Below are positions 17,796 to 26,064 of a stretch of 58,878 nt of DNA, piece by piece. The notes beneath the pieces were generated by a model. That model ran no database searches, was not told where the DNA came from, and saw nothing but the letters and a program-made list of their open reading frames with translations. The position numbers and the translations under genes were made by a program. The stretch covers positions 1 through 58,878 of the forward strand of contig NZ_MDWE01000030.1 of NCBI RefSeq assembly GCF_001715195.1, in the 5' to 3' direction. Source of the DNA: Rhodohalobacter halophilus (GTDB lineage: Bacteria; Bacteroidota; Rhodothermia; Balneolales; Balneolaceae). Position 1 is the stretch's first letter; every line of letters starts with the position of its first letter.

Positions 17796-18611
17796 ATGCG
17801 TACACTCCTTTTACTTACTACAGCCGCACTATTATTTGCATCTTGCCGAAGCAATGAACTTATTCGCCCGGGCGACTCTCTTGAAGTTGCCTACGAAAAG
17901 GCGTTGAACCAGTTTGAGCAGGAAAACTACAGCGAGGCAGCCCGAGCTTTTGAAACGGTAATTTCCATTGGCCGGGGAACCGATATCGGGCAGAACGCAC
18001 AATATTACCTGGCAGAGAGCTATTTTAATAACAGACGCTATCTTCTTGCAGCTTCCGAGTATGAACGATATGCACAATTTCATCCAAATTCCGAACGAAG
18101 AGAGGAGGCTGATTTCAAACGGGCTCTCAGCTTCTATCACCTGAGTCCGCGTTATCGTCTCGATCAAACCTACACTCATCGGGCTATTGAAAATTTCCGT
18201 CTCTTCCTGGCTCGGTTTCCAAACTCCGAGTACTCTGATGAAGCCGGAGAGTACATCTCAGAACTGAGAGGTAAGCTTGCAAGGAAAGCCTATAATGCCG
18301 GAGAGTTTTATAAGCGAACGAATCAATTCCGTGCTGCAGCCGTCTATTTTGATGTGGTGATTGACAACTACCCGGAAACACAATGGGCTGAACGGTCGCT
18401 TGTTGACCAGATGGAATCTTATATACTCTATGCAGAAAACAGTGTGCCGGATCGACAGGCAGAGCGTTTTGAAATGGCGTTGGAATCATATGAAACCTAT
18501 TTGCAGCTCTTTCCCCGTGGCGAAAACCGAAGCCGTATCGAAAACCTCTACGACAGAGCCCAAAGTGGCTTGCGTGAAGCTACCGGAAGTGACCCTGTTG
18601 CTCAAAACTAA
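17796..18611 (+). CDS. bamD: BamD-type outer-membrane assembly lipoprotein
   Basis: About 271 residues. The signal MRTLLLLTTAALLFASC has the lipobox LFASC, so the start at ATG 17796 is better than the GTG at 17781, which overlaps the previous stop. The mature chain is made of five TPR-like units (for example YEKALNQFEQENYSEAARAFETV and YYLAESYFNNRRYLLAASEYERY), as in BamD/ComL. BamD links with BamA to fold outer-membrane barrels. The TPR and lipobox are visible; the BamD identity follows from architecture and length. Position after polyprenyl synthase (4-bp spacing) and before nadD suggests one transcript from the sigma-factor side. Confidence 0.88.
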   Translation: MRTLLLLTTAALLFASCRSNELIRPGDSLEVAYEKALNQFEQENYSEAARAFETVISIGRGTDIGQNAQYYLAESYFNNRRYLLAASEYERYAQFHPNSERREEADFKRALSFYHLSPRYRLDQTYTHRAIENFRLFLARFPNSEYSDEAGEYISELRGKLARKAYNAGEFYKRTNQFRAAAVYFDVVIDNYPETQWAERSLVDQMESYILYAENSVPDRQAERFEMALESYETYLQLFPRGENRSRIENLYDRAQSGLREATGSDPVAQN

Positions 18612-18623
18612 TTAGAACCTGTT

Positions 18624-19208
18624 GTGAAGCGGATTGGACTTTTCGGGGGATCTTTTGATCCGGTTCACAACGGACATGTAGAGGCTGTCAAATCTTTTTT
18701 AAACAGCGGTTTTATCGATGAAGTATGGATTCTTTTAACACCGGACCCACCTCATAAATCCGGTCAGGTACTCAACCGGTTCGAGCATCGACTGGAGATG
18801 CTCAAACTCGCATTTCGTTCACTCAATCGAGTAAAGATCAGTCAGATTGAGACGGAACTGCCTAAGCCCTCCTACACGCTTCGGACGATTGAACACTTGA
18901 AAAACAGATACCCTGATCATCTGTTTTATCTCTGCCTTGGAGAGGATAGCCTTCAAACTTTTCATCAATGGTATAAGTATCGCGAAATAATCGGTGAATG
19001 TTCATTGATAGTTGTGGACCGGCCGGGTGCAGATCATTCCGAAGTGGCTCCCGAAATTCTGGAAGAAACAATCTTTGTGGAACATCAACCCCAAGATATA
19101 TCATCTACGGAAATTAGAAGTAAACCCGGCAGCAGAGTAAAAAGAAAACTACCTGCTGACGTTCAAGCATACATCCAAAAGAATAACCTCTATATCGAAT
19201 TAAAATGA
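18624..19208 (+). CDS. nadD: Nicotinate-nucleotide adenylyltransferase NadD
   Basis: A 194-residue enzyme making nicotinate adenine dinucleotide from NaMN and ATP, the penultimate step of NAD synthesis. It has the nucleotidyltransferase signature GGSFDPVHNGH (residues 8-18) and the C-terminal SSTEIRSK (ISSTxIR) motif. The start is GTG, 12 bases after the bamD stop; the signature begins eight residues in, so no other start fits. It overlaps the next gene by four bases (ATGA), implying translational coupling. Confidence 0.95.
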   Translation: MKRIGLFGGSFDPVHNGHVEAVKSFLNSGFIDEVWILLTPDPPHKSGQVLNRFEHRLEMLKLAFRSLNRVKISQIETELPKPSYTLRTIEHLKNRYPDHLFYLCLGEDSLQTFHQWYKYREIIGECSLIVVDRPGADHSEVAPEILEETIFVEHQPQDISSTEIRSKPGSRVKRKLPADVQAYIQKNNLYIELK

Positions 19209-20206
19209 AACGGAAAGATTTTCTGAGAACGGCCGGATTGGGTATGGCCGGAATTTCCATGTTTACTGCTTCAGGCAAGGAGAAATATGACTCGTTGGTT
19301 AAACCCCGCAAATTGAAGGAAGGTGATCGTGTAGCGCTGACTGCACCGGCGGGTATTGTTTACGAAGATTCTGAATTTGACCGCATGAAACAGGAGTTGG
19401 AAACGTTTGGGTTTGAGGTTGTATTTGGAGAGTATGTAAAAGAGCGGTTTGGCTATCTTTCCGGAACCGATCGTCAGCGGGCAAATGACCTGAACCGATT
19501 TTTTGCAGATCCTGAAATTGATGGAATTATTGCTGTACGAGGAGGGTGGGGCTGTGCCCGGATTCTGCCATATCTCGACTTTGAAATGATTAAAAAGAAT
19601 CCAAAAGTCTATTGTGGGTTCAGCGATAATACCACGCTCCACATGGCCTTACTGCATCGCTCAAATTTGATCTCTTTTCACGGGCCGAACGGCACTTCGG
19701 ACTGGACGGATCTGACCAAAAACAGTTTCAGAAGCGTATTGATGGATGGGGAAAGGAGTGAATTTCACTCAGAAAGTGATGTTGAACTGATCTTTCCGGG
19801 AATTGTGGAAGGTAGGTTGCTCGGCGGGAATCTTTCCATTCTTACAACCACACTGGGTACCGATTTTCAGCCGAATACGGACGGTGCGGTACTGTTTGTT
19901 GAAGACATCGGTGAGCCAGTTTATAAAATTGATCGCATGATCGTTCATCTAAAACAGGCCGGTATACTGGATAATATTTCAGGGTTTATATTCGGTGGCT
20001 GTACAAACTGTCCGGATCCCTCAAATTCGCACTTTACCTTGAAGGAAGTCCTGCAGCAGCATATTCGCTCACTTGGTGTTCCCGCTGTGATGGGAATGGA
20101 TATCAGTCATGATCCTGATAACTTTACAATTCCGCAGGGAGTTATGGCCCGCTTCGATGCCGATCAGAAATACTTGAAACTCCTTGAGTCAGCTGTTGTT
20201 GACTAG
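19205..20206 (+). CDS. S66-family LD-carboxypeptidase (LdcA/MccF-like), exported
   Basis: A 333-residue serine peptidase of family S66. These enzymes remove the terminal D-Ala from tetrapeptide muropeptides in murein recycling, or self-immunity peptides in MccF-type members. The Ser-Glu-His triad is visible: Ser in GFSDNTT (about residue 140), Glu in FVEDIGEPVYKIDRM, and His in ISHDPDNFTIPQG. Unlike the cytoplasmic E. coli LdcA it starts with MKRKDFLRTAGLGMAGISMF, a Tat-like leader (KRKDFLR, not a perfect RR), so a periplasmic location is likely. It is translationally coupled to nadD by a 4-base overlap. Confidence 0.88.
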   Translation: MKRKDFLRTAGLGMAGISMFTASGKEKYDSLVKPRKLKEGDRVALTAPAGIVYEDSEFDRMKQELETFGFEVVFGEYVKERFGYLSGTDRQRANDLNRFFADPEIDGIIAVRGGWGCARILPYLDFEMIKKNPKVYCGFSDNTTLHMALLHRSNLISFHGPNGTSDWTDLTKNSFRSVLMDGERSEFHSESDVELIFPGIVEGRLLGGNLSILTTTLGTDFQPNTDGAVLFVEDIGEPVYKIDRMIVHLKQAGILDNISGFIFGGCTNCPDPSNSHFTLKEVLQQHIRSLGVPAVMGMDISHDPDNFTIPQGVMARFDADQKYLKLLESAVVD

Positions 20207-20222
20207 TTTGCCCGTCAAAACT

Positions 20223-20364
20223 CGACTGACGACTTTACAGTTGATCAGGCTATGAGTCCAAAACTATCAGTCGTCCGACGAATGCTCACTTTAGATTCTG
20301 CTTCTACAAGCCGAGGTATGTGTTGCGCACGCTCGATTCTACCTGAGATACTCGACAGTCGAGT
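20223..20364. repeat. Cluster of short inverted repeats in a convergent gap
   Basis: CGACTGACGACT (20223-20234) pairs with TCAGTCGTC (20267-20275). Further on, ACTCGAC-A-GTCGAGT (20350-20364) is a near-continuous palindrome. The stretch separates the LD-carboxypeptidase stop from the converging E1 dehydrogenase stop. No clear T tract is seen, so a bidirectional terminator is possible but not proven. Confidence 0.4.
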
Positions 20365-20371
20365 GAGTAGT

Positions 20372-22357
20372 TTAAAAGTTCAGAAGCTTCTCAAGTTGTT
20401 CACGCAATCTGTGGTTAGCCAAATACCCCTTTTCAAGCTCTTTGCTGAAGGGGATAGGCATGTGCAGGGAGGAGCATCTCATGACCGGTGCATCGAGCAG
20501 TTCAAATCCGCGCTCTGTGATGCCGGCTGAAAGTTCACTCATCGGGCCCAGAATTTCCGGATTTTCCTGCAAAAGAAGCACGCGCCCCGTCTTCTCAATG
20601 GAGCCAATAACTGTTTCCCAATCTATGGGAGCCAGCGAGCGAAGGTCCACAATTTCAATCTTCACACCATTATTTTCATACTCATCGGCAATCTCTTGAG
20701 CCCAATGTACGCCCATCCCGAAAGTTACAATCGTGGCATCCTTTCCTTCCCGCACAATGGAAGCCTTCTCCAGATCGGTGAAGGTGCAGTGATCGGGTGT
20801 GACCTCTTTAATACTACGATAGAGTTTTTTGTGCTCAAAGAATAGAACCGGATTGTTATCATAAAGAGCCGTGTATAGCATATTTTGTGCATCCTGCACA
20901 TTGGACGGAACAAGAACCCGAACGCCGGGAAGCTGCATGAACCAGTTTTCGGGGCATTGAGAGTGGAAGGGTCCGGCACCAACTCCTCCACCGTGGGGCG
21001 CCCGGATCGTCACGTTCAGATCGGGCATCCAGCGGTAGCGGCCTTTGGAGAGATTATTCACAATCTGGTTATACCCGCAGGAGATAAAATCGGCGAACTG
21101 CATCTCCACAACCGGTTTAAACCCCTCAACGGCCAGCCCGATCGCTGCACCGATTGCACCCGACTCTATGATGGGTGTATTTCGGATACGATCTTTTCCA
21201 AACAGCTTCACAAATCCTTCCGAAGCCTTGAATACCCCGCCATATTCGGCGATGTCCTGTCCCATCATCACAAAGGAGTCATCTTCAGTAAAAGCCTGCT
21301 TTTGAGCCAGGTGAATGGAATCAATAATTCGTTTTTCTGACGATTCATGTTTTTGGCCATTGCTTGAAGCTTGAGGCTGAGATTTTAATCCGGCACGATT
21401 CAGCTCCTCTTGCTCATCAAATTGTGGATCATCGGCATTAAGTGCACGATCGAGATCTTCCGTAAAAGAACCCTGAATCTCTTCGCGAATGGACTTCATC
21501 TTCTTTTCTGTAAGAATCTCTTCACTTAACAGCCACTCTTCATACCTTTTGATGGGATCTTTTTCAGCCCACTGTTCAAACAGCTCATCGGGCACATAGA
21601 ACGTACCGGAGGCCTCTTCGTGACCACGCATGCGGAAAGTTTTCGCTTCAATCAGCACCGGTTTGCCGGACAGAGCAAGTTTTCGAGCTTTTGTAACCGC
21701 TTCCTGAACATTAAAAAAGTCATTCCCGTCAATAATCATGCTCTCCATACCGTACCCAACGGCCCGATCCGCGATATGTTCGCAGGCAAACTGCTCAGAG
21801 GAAGGAGTGGAGAGGCCGTATCCGTTGTTTTCAATCATAAAGATTGCCGGGAGTTTCCATACGGCAGCGAGGTTCAGTGCCTCATGAAAATCCCCTTCAC
21901 TAGTTGCTCCATCACCGCAAAAACTGAAAGCAACCTGATCCTTCCCGCGAAGTTTTGCAGCCAGAGCAATACCGTCTGCAACCGGCATGGTAGCCGCCAG
22001 GTGAGAGATCATTCCGAAGATTCGATGTTCGGTGGTACCGAAGTGAAACGAGCGGTCTCGTCCCCCGGTGAAACCATCTCGCTTTCCAAATAGTTGTGTA
22101 AAGAGGGTATAGAGCGGAACACCCCGAGTCGTGAAAACTCCGAGGTTGCGGTGCATAGGTAGAATGTAATCTTCTTTTTTGAGACTAAGGGTTGAGCCAA
22201 CGGAAATTGCTTCCTGTCCCATTCCGGAGAACCATTTGCTGATTTTGTTCTGACGAAGAAGCGTGAGCATGCGCTCTTCAATCATACGGGGAAGCAGCAG
22301 ATCCTTATAGTTTTGAACCGCTTTTTTTTGATTAATTTTTTTTGCGGGGGCTATCAT
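20372..22357 (-). CDS. Fused alpha/beta E1 subunit of a branched-chain 2-oxoacid (or pyruvate/acetoin-type) dehydrogenase
   Basis: About 661 residues. Residues 10-320 are a complete E1-alpha with the thiamine diphosphate/Mg motif GDGATSEG (148-155) running to IENNGYGLST. A hinge of about 20 polar residues follows. Residues 342-661 are a complete E1-beta (GQDIAEYGGVFKASEG, the PHGGGVGAGPFHSQ loop and the transketolase C-terminal fold). E1 decarboxylates a 2-oxoacid and transfers the acyl group to lipoyl-E2. Such single-chain fusions are usually annotated as 2-oxoisovalerate dehydrogenase; the substrate cannot be decided here. The upstream ATG at 22471 would add 38 residues with no homology, so I start at 22357. 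No E2 or E3 gene is in the window. Confidence 0.9.
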   Translation of the reverse strand: MIAPAKKINQKKAVQNYKDLLLPRMIEERMLTLLRQNKISKWFSGMGQEAISVGSTLSLKKEDYILPMHRNLGVFTTRGVPLYTLFTQLFGKRDGFTGGRDRSFHFGTTEHRIFGMISHLAATMPVADGIALAAKLRGKDQVAFSFCGDGATSEGDFHEALNLAAVWKLPAIFMIENNGYGLSTPSSEQFACEHIADRAVGYGMESMIIDGNDFFNVQEAVTKARKLALSGKPVLIEAKTFRMRGHEEASGTFYVPDELFEQWAEKDPIKRYEEWLLSEEILTEKKMKSIREEIQGSFTEDLDRALNADDPQFDEQEELNRAGLKSQPQASSNGQKHESSEKRIIDSIHLAQKQAFTEDDSFVMMGQDIAEYGGVFKASEGFVKLFGKDRIRNTPIIESGAIGAAIGLAVEGFKPVVEMQFADFISCGYNQIVNNLSKGRYRWMPDLNVTIRAPHGGGVGAGPFHSQCPENWFMQLPGVRVLVPSNVQDAQNMLYTALYDNNPVLFFEHKKLYRSIKEVTPDHCTFTDLEKASIVREGKDATIVTFGMGVHWAQEIADEYENNGVKIEIVDLRSLAPIDWETVIGSIEKTGRVLLLQENPEILGPMSELSAGITERGFELLDAPVMRCSSLHMPIPFSKELEKGYLANHRLREQLEKLLNF

Positions 22358-22517
22358 TAATAAGAATTTTATGTGTAATTTATTTGTTTGCTGATGGTTA
22401 AATATTGAACCTGAAAGAATAAAAAACCACTGACCCTTATGGACAGGAAAAAACGACACTTTGTCAAACACTATTTATCTGAAACATAGCTTTTAACAAT
22501 TTAAAATACACGGTGAA

Positions 22518-22922
22518 ATGGAAGCACTTGGAAGACAAATTCTGGTTGAGTTTTACGATTGCGACGAATCAAAAATAAACGACGTCTCTTACATAGAAAA
22601 CTCCCTTATACAGGCTACAAAAGCATCAAAAGCGACAATCATCTCCCATAATTTTCACAAGTTCAGTCCATACGGCGTTAGCGGTGTAGTTGTTATAGCT
22701 GAATCGCACGTGGCAATTCATACCTGGCCTGAATATAACTATGCGGCCGTCGATATCTTTACCTGCGGTGATACCATTGATCCATGGGTGATTCAAGAGC
22801 ATCTGAAAGAGTATTTCGAGTCGAAAAATGTATCCAGTATGGAGATGAAGAGAGGGATGTTCAGAATGCCTGAAGGGCAGAAACTGCTATTCAAGCCGGA
22901 TCAAAATCTGCAGCCGAATTAA
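22518..22922 (+). CDS. speD: S-adenosylmethionine decarboxylase proenzyme
   Basis: A 134-residue single-chain bacterial-type (class 1B) SAM decarboxylase. It makes decarboxylated SAM, the aminopropyl donor for spermidine. The self-cleavage site is Glu62-Ser63 in AESH, giving the pyruvoyl cofactor on the new alpha chain. His68 and Cys83 (FTCGD) are the processing/catalytic residues at the positions known for the family. It begins the polyamine group and is divergent from the E1 dehydrogenase with 160 bp between starts. Confidence 0.96.
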   Translation: MEALGRQILVEFYDCDESKINDVSYIENSLIQATKASKATIISHNFHKFSPYGVSGVVVIAESHVAIHTWPEYNYAAVDIFTCGDTIDPWVIQEHLKEYFESKNVSSMEMKRGMFRMPEGQKLLFKPDQNLQPN

Positions 22923-23105
22923 GCAGATGATTCACTTACAGTGGGGTGAAAGACAGAGTTCAATACTCTGAGAGTGTCGTTTTGCCCGGTAACCAATTCT
23001 GTCTTGAACGATTCGGATGCTGCGATCGAGTCTGATGTGTTGCTTCTATTTTAAATGTTTTTAAGTATAACAATATCAAAATTTTAACTATTTACTTTTA
23101 ATATT

Positions 23106-23582
23106 ATGATGGTAAAAACTCCAAATATTTACACCCTTGTAAAAGGTGCCAGTGAAGGCCGGACCCGTTTGAATGCGTTTGATAATGCGTTGTTGAACGC
23201 GGGTGTGGGTGATACCAACCTGATGCGAATGAGCAGTATTTTACCACCGGCCGCCGAGCAGGTGAACGTCAATGAAATTACCCTGCCCAAAGGCGGTTTA
23301 ATACCGCTTGCTTACGCTACGATCGACAGCACAACACCGGGACAGTTGATCTCAGCGGCTATTGCTGTGGGTATTCCGGAAGATGACCGTGAGCCGGGTG
23401 TGATTATGGAGTTTGAAGATCACGCTCCACTGACAAACGTTGAAGAGATTGTACGCCAGATGGTTGTGGATGGTTTTGAATACCGGAATCGTAAACTCAA
23501 AGAGATTAAATCACTTGGAATTGAACACAAAGTTGAGCGATGCGGGTCGGTTTTTGCCGCTGCAGTTCTTTGGTATAAGTAG
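23106..23582 (+). CDS. pdaD: Pyruvoyl-dependent arginine decarboxylase
   Basis: A 158-residue archaeal/chlamydial-type arginine decarboxylase that converts arginine to agmatine. Self-cleavage is expected between Ser43 and Ser44 in RMSSILPP, leaving a pyruvoyl group on the alpha chain. Other family marks are the N-terminal VKGASEG, TNLMR and the C-terminal GSVFAAAVLWY. Its location between speD and speE on the same strand fits polyamine synthesis starting from arginine. No agmatinase or N-carbamoylputrescine gene lies in the window. Two ATGs in tandem at 23106 and 23109 leave the exact start open by one codon. Confidence 0.93.
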   Translation: MMVKTPNIYTLVKGASEGRTRLNAFDNALLNAGVGDTNLMRMSSILPPAAEQVNVNEITLPKGGLIPLAYATIDSTTPGQLISAAIAVGIPEDDREPGVIMEFEDHAPLTNVEEIVRQMVVDGFEYRNRKLKEIKSLGIEHKVERCGSVFAAAVLWYK

Positions 23583-23587
23583 AAATT

Positions 23588-23719
23588 AGTCTTGAGATGT
23601 GAGTCTTGAGAATTAAGTAGTAGGTAGTAAGAATTTAAACTGTGATACCTGTTTCCCCGCTTTAAATATATTTCCTGCTTAAGCCTGCAATTTGAAACCT
23701 GCAACCTGAAACTTGATAA
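23588..23719. repeat. Low-complexity direct repeats between pdaD and speE
   Basis: AGTCTTGAGA occurs at 23588-23597 and again at 23602-23611 (14-base period), followed by GTAGTAGGTAGTA (23617-23629). Nearer speE lies a pyrimidine/purine reiteration: CCTGCAA, GAAACCTGCAACCTGAAAC (23684-23712). No hairpin or promoter motif is convincing. It resembles slippage-derived intergenic repeats. Confidence 0.6.
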
Positions 23720-23720
23720 A

Positions 23721-24569
23721 ATGCCTTTACAATACAACGAGTACTACAATGAGCAGACGGGGCTGACAATCGGCCTTAAGAAGCTCTTATTTGCAAAACA
23801 ATCAGATTATCAGCTGGTGGAGGTCTATGAGACCGATACCTGGGGCAATCTGATGACCATCGACGGAATGGTGATGCTGAGTGAGCGGGACGAGTTCGTC
23901 TATCACGAGATGATTTCCCATGTAGCGATGTTTACCCATCCAAATCCCAAAAGAGTGCTGATCATCGGCGGCGGGGATGGCGGTACAGCGCGCGAGGTGT
24001 TGAAGCACAGATCCGTAGAGCATGTAGACATGGTAGAGATCGACCAAACGGTAGTTGAGGCCTCAAAACTCCATTTTCCCGGTGTAGGCGATTTTGAGAA
24101 TCCGAAACTGAATGTTCTCTATGAAGACGGCATCGCATTCGTGAAAAATGTAAAGGATCCATACGACGTAATTATTATTGATGGGTCGGATCCGGTGGGT
24201 CCGGCAGAAGGGCTGTTTGAAAAAGATTTCTATCAATTCTGTCTGGATGCTCTGACAGATGACGGAGTGCTGACCGCTCAGACCGAGAGCCCCTGGGTGG
24301 AGTCGTACTACCCAAGTATGAGAAAAGTGTTCACCGCACTGGATGAACTTTTCGACGTTTCCAAGATGTACCTCAGTTTCATTCCGCTCTACCCGGCGGG
24401 CATGTGGTCGATGGCTTGCGCCACCAAAGGGGAGGACCCGCTGAGCTCTGAAGTGACGAAAAGAATCCGATCCAATCCGGAGCTATTAAAGTCGCTCAGC
24501 TACTACAACGAAGAGGTTCACGTTGGTGCGTTTGCACTGCCCAATTTTGTGAAGAAAATTGTAGAGTAA
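23721..24569 (+). CDS. speE: Spermidine synthase (polyamine aminopropyltransferase)
   Basis: A 282-residue SpeE-type aminopropyltransferase. It has the N-terminal beta domain with the Q-S-x-YQ segment, the Rossmann glycine motif GGGDGGTAREVL (about residues 80-91) for decarboxylated SAM, and the gatekeeper/catalytic segment DGSDPVGPAEGLF. It transfers an aminopropyl group to putrescine or, in some lineages with an arginine decarboxylase and no ornithine decarboxylase, to agmatine. The acceptor cannot be read from motifs here. It is the last gene of the polyamine group and is followed by a terminator. Confidence 0.94.
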   Translation: MPLQYNEYYNEQTGLTIGLKKLLFAKQSDYQLVEVYETDTWGNLMTIDGMVMLSERDEFVYHEMISHVAMFTHPNPKRVLIIGGGDGGTAREVLKHRSVEHVDMVEIDQTVVEASKLHFPGVGDFENPKLNVLYEDGIAFVKNVKDPYDVIIIDGSDPVGPAEGLFEKDFYQFCLDALTDDGVLTAQTESPWVESYYPSMRKVFTALDELFDVSKMYLSFIPLYPAGMWSMACATKGEDPLSSEVTKRIRSNPELLKSLSYYNEEVHVGAFALPNFVKKIVE

Positions 24570-24911
24570 ACAGTGAAGTCAGTTACTGTTTTTACGGTAT
24601 AGTTACTCATAAAATTTTCCCAAAATCAAAGGGGAGTCGGCATCGGCCGGTTCCCCTTTTTTCTTGTAGAAAATGGTCAGCAAATAATGGGGGTTTGGCT
24701 TTAAATATTCATCATAAAGAGCGGGAATATTACAAAAATCCTGAAAGCCTAAATTATTTAGGTAACGAACCCGGATGAATGCAACCAAGCCCGGTTTAAT
24801 AGAAATCCCATTCGCAGATCAGGTTGTGTAAAAATTATAGATGAATAGTTCTAATATTATGCAGTTCAACCTAATAATAGAATTATTGTAGAAAAAATAT
24901 AATAGCGCATC
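24570..24911. other. 342-bp intergenic region between speE and the DUF445 gene
   Basis: It holds the speE terminator (24628-24664) and a small palindrome CCTAAAT-T-ATTTAGG (24748-24762). It then becomes very AT-rich toward 24911, with short dispersed repeats such as TTCTAATATTAT and ATAATAG. The genes on either side converge. I see no credible coding sequence or RNA gene. Confidence 0.6.
24628..24664 (+). terminator. Terminator after speE, possibly bidirectional
   Basis: An 11-14-bp stem with two wobble/mismatch pairs (left arm about 24628-24641, right arm 24646-24660, loop ATCG) runs into TTTTTT. Because the left arm begins AAA, weak function on the minus strand (for the gene ending at 24912) is possible. 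Confidence 0.8.
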
Positions 24912-26024
24912 CTACTGATACAATACCCGGTCTGTCAGAACGACAGTGACTCCAAATAGGGTTAAAAAAGTTAGGCTAAGCACCGGTTCCCATATCACAA
25001 AGCCCCCAATGAGCCCTAAAACAGCTCCTAAATACTGAATAATTTTGAGCTGTTCATTGGTTGCATTTTTGATCATCTGTTCAAGCCGCTGTTCATCATA
25101 ATTCCTCAAATTTTCTTGCACAAATTTCTGAATATCGAGCCGGTTGACCAGCTTGTAGATCAGATCGGTAATGATCCGATCGAGCTCTTCAGAAACTTCA
25201 TCCAAACGCTCCGGAAGTTCATCGAAAAATTCATCCACAAATCCGAAGTTTCTCTCTACCGTTATGGGCAGATCCACAACCGATTCTTCAATTAAACGTT
25301 GAAGTGTTTGGCCTTTCAAAAGAGTGTAGGTTTTGAGGGCTGTTCGCTCAATCGGCTTCTCTTTCAGGCCGGCTTCAATCTCTTTGGAGAGGTAGAAACT
25401 GACCCGCTCCCTGAACGAATCATCATGAACCACAGAGTGAACATAATCCACTATCCACTCTTTAAAATCCTCTCGGAATGTCTCTTTACCAACGGAGCTT
25501 ACCAGGCTGTTCTGGATCTGCTCTCTATAGGTTTGAATGATCTTCGACTCCTCAATTTTTAATTTGATGAGCTTTGGGTTGATCAAGTCTTCAGCAACCG
25601 CTGTAGAAAGCCTCCAGGCGATACGATCCTTCTGTGCAGGAATCAAGCCTTGGCCAAGCAGCGGTCTTCGATTTAGCGGTCGAAAGAGCATGGTGATAGC
25701 AATCCAATTGGTCAGAAACCCGATCATACCGCTCACGCTAATAATTCGCAGCAGGCCATTTAGCGGAAAAACATATCCAAACAGGCTGAATTGTAGATTT
25801 GGGAAGTCCCAGAAGAAAGAGAAGATAAAAAGGAGGATGAGCAGGTAAGGAATAGGCTTGAGGAACAGCAGAAGCTTCAGGGATGAGCTCTTCTTAGGCG
25901 GTTCTGATCCCGGATGTTGAACAGAATCCGGCAGCTCAATGGTCAAATGGCGTGAGAGGATTGATTTTAGATCTTTTCCTTTTCTATCCTCATCAGGCTG
26001 AATATTCTTACTGATTTCGTTCAT
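24912..26024 (-). CDS. DUF445-family membrane protein
   Basis: A 370-residue inner-membrane protein. After a polar N-terminus of about 50 residues come a hydrophobic pair (about 50-72 and 78-110) and the family signature GFLTNWIAITMLFRPLNRRPLLGQGLIPAQK. A long charged helical region (about 140-320) follows, then two C-terminal membrane segments (about 328-366). The family (YheB/YjiN-like) has no established function. It is the last of four minus-strand genes with tight spacing (40 bp after the topoisomerase-like gene) and is probably expressed with ybeY. Confidence 0.88.
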   Translation of the reverse strand: MNEISKNIQPDEDRKGKDLKSILSRHLTIELPDSVQHPGSEPPKKSSSLKLLLFLKPIPYLLILLFIFSFFWDFPNLQFSLFGYVFPLNGLLRIISVSGMIGFLTNWIAITMLFRPLNRRPLLGQGLIPAQKDRIAWRLSTAVAEDLINPKLIKLKIEESKIIQTYREQIQNSLVSSVGKETFREDFKEWIVDYVHSVVHDDSFRERVSFYLSKEIEAGLKEKPIERTALKTYTLLKGQTLQRLIEESVVDLPITVERNFGFVDEFFDELPERLDEVSEELDRIITDLIYKLVNRLDIQKFVQENLRNYDEQRLEQMIKNATNEQLKIIQYLGAVLGLIGGFVIWEPVLSLTFLTLFGVTVVLTDRVLYQ

Positions 26025-26064
26025 GGATGATTAATTATTCGTGGGAGACGTCTGCATAGTCCTT

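Noticed and set aside
20252-20530. Plus-strand open frame across the convergent gap into the E1 dehydrogenase gene
   Set aside because: It overlaps the well-supported dehydrogenase C-terminus and its translation shows no domain.
24603-24788. 61-codon open frame on the minus strand in the speE/DUF445 gap
   Set aside because: It runs through the speE terminator hairpin and shows no recognisable domain or ribosome-binding site.
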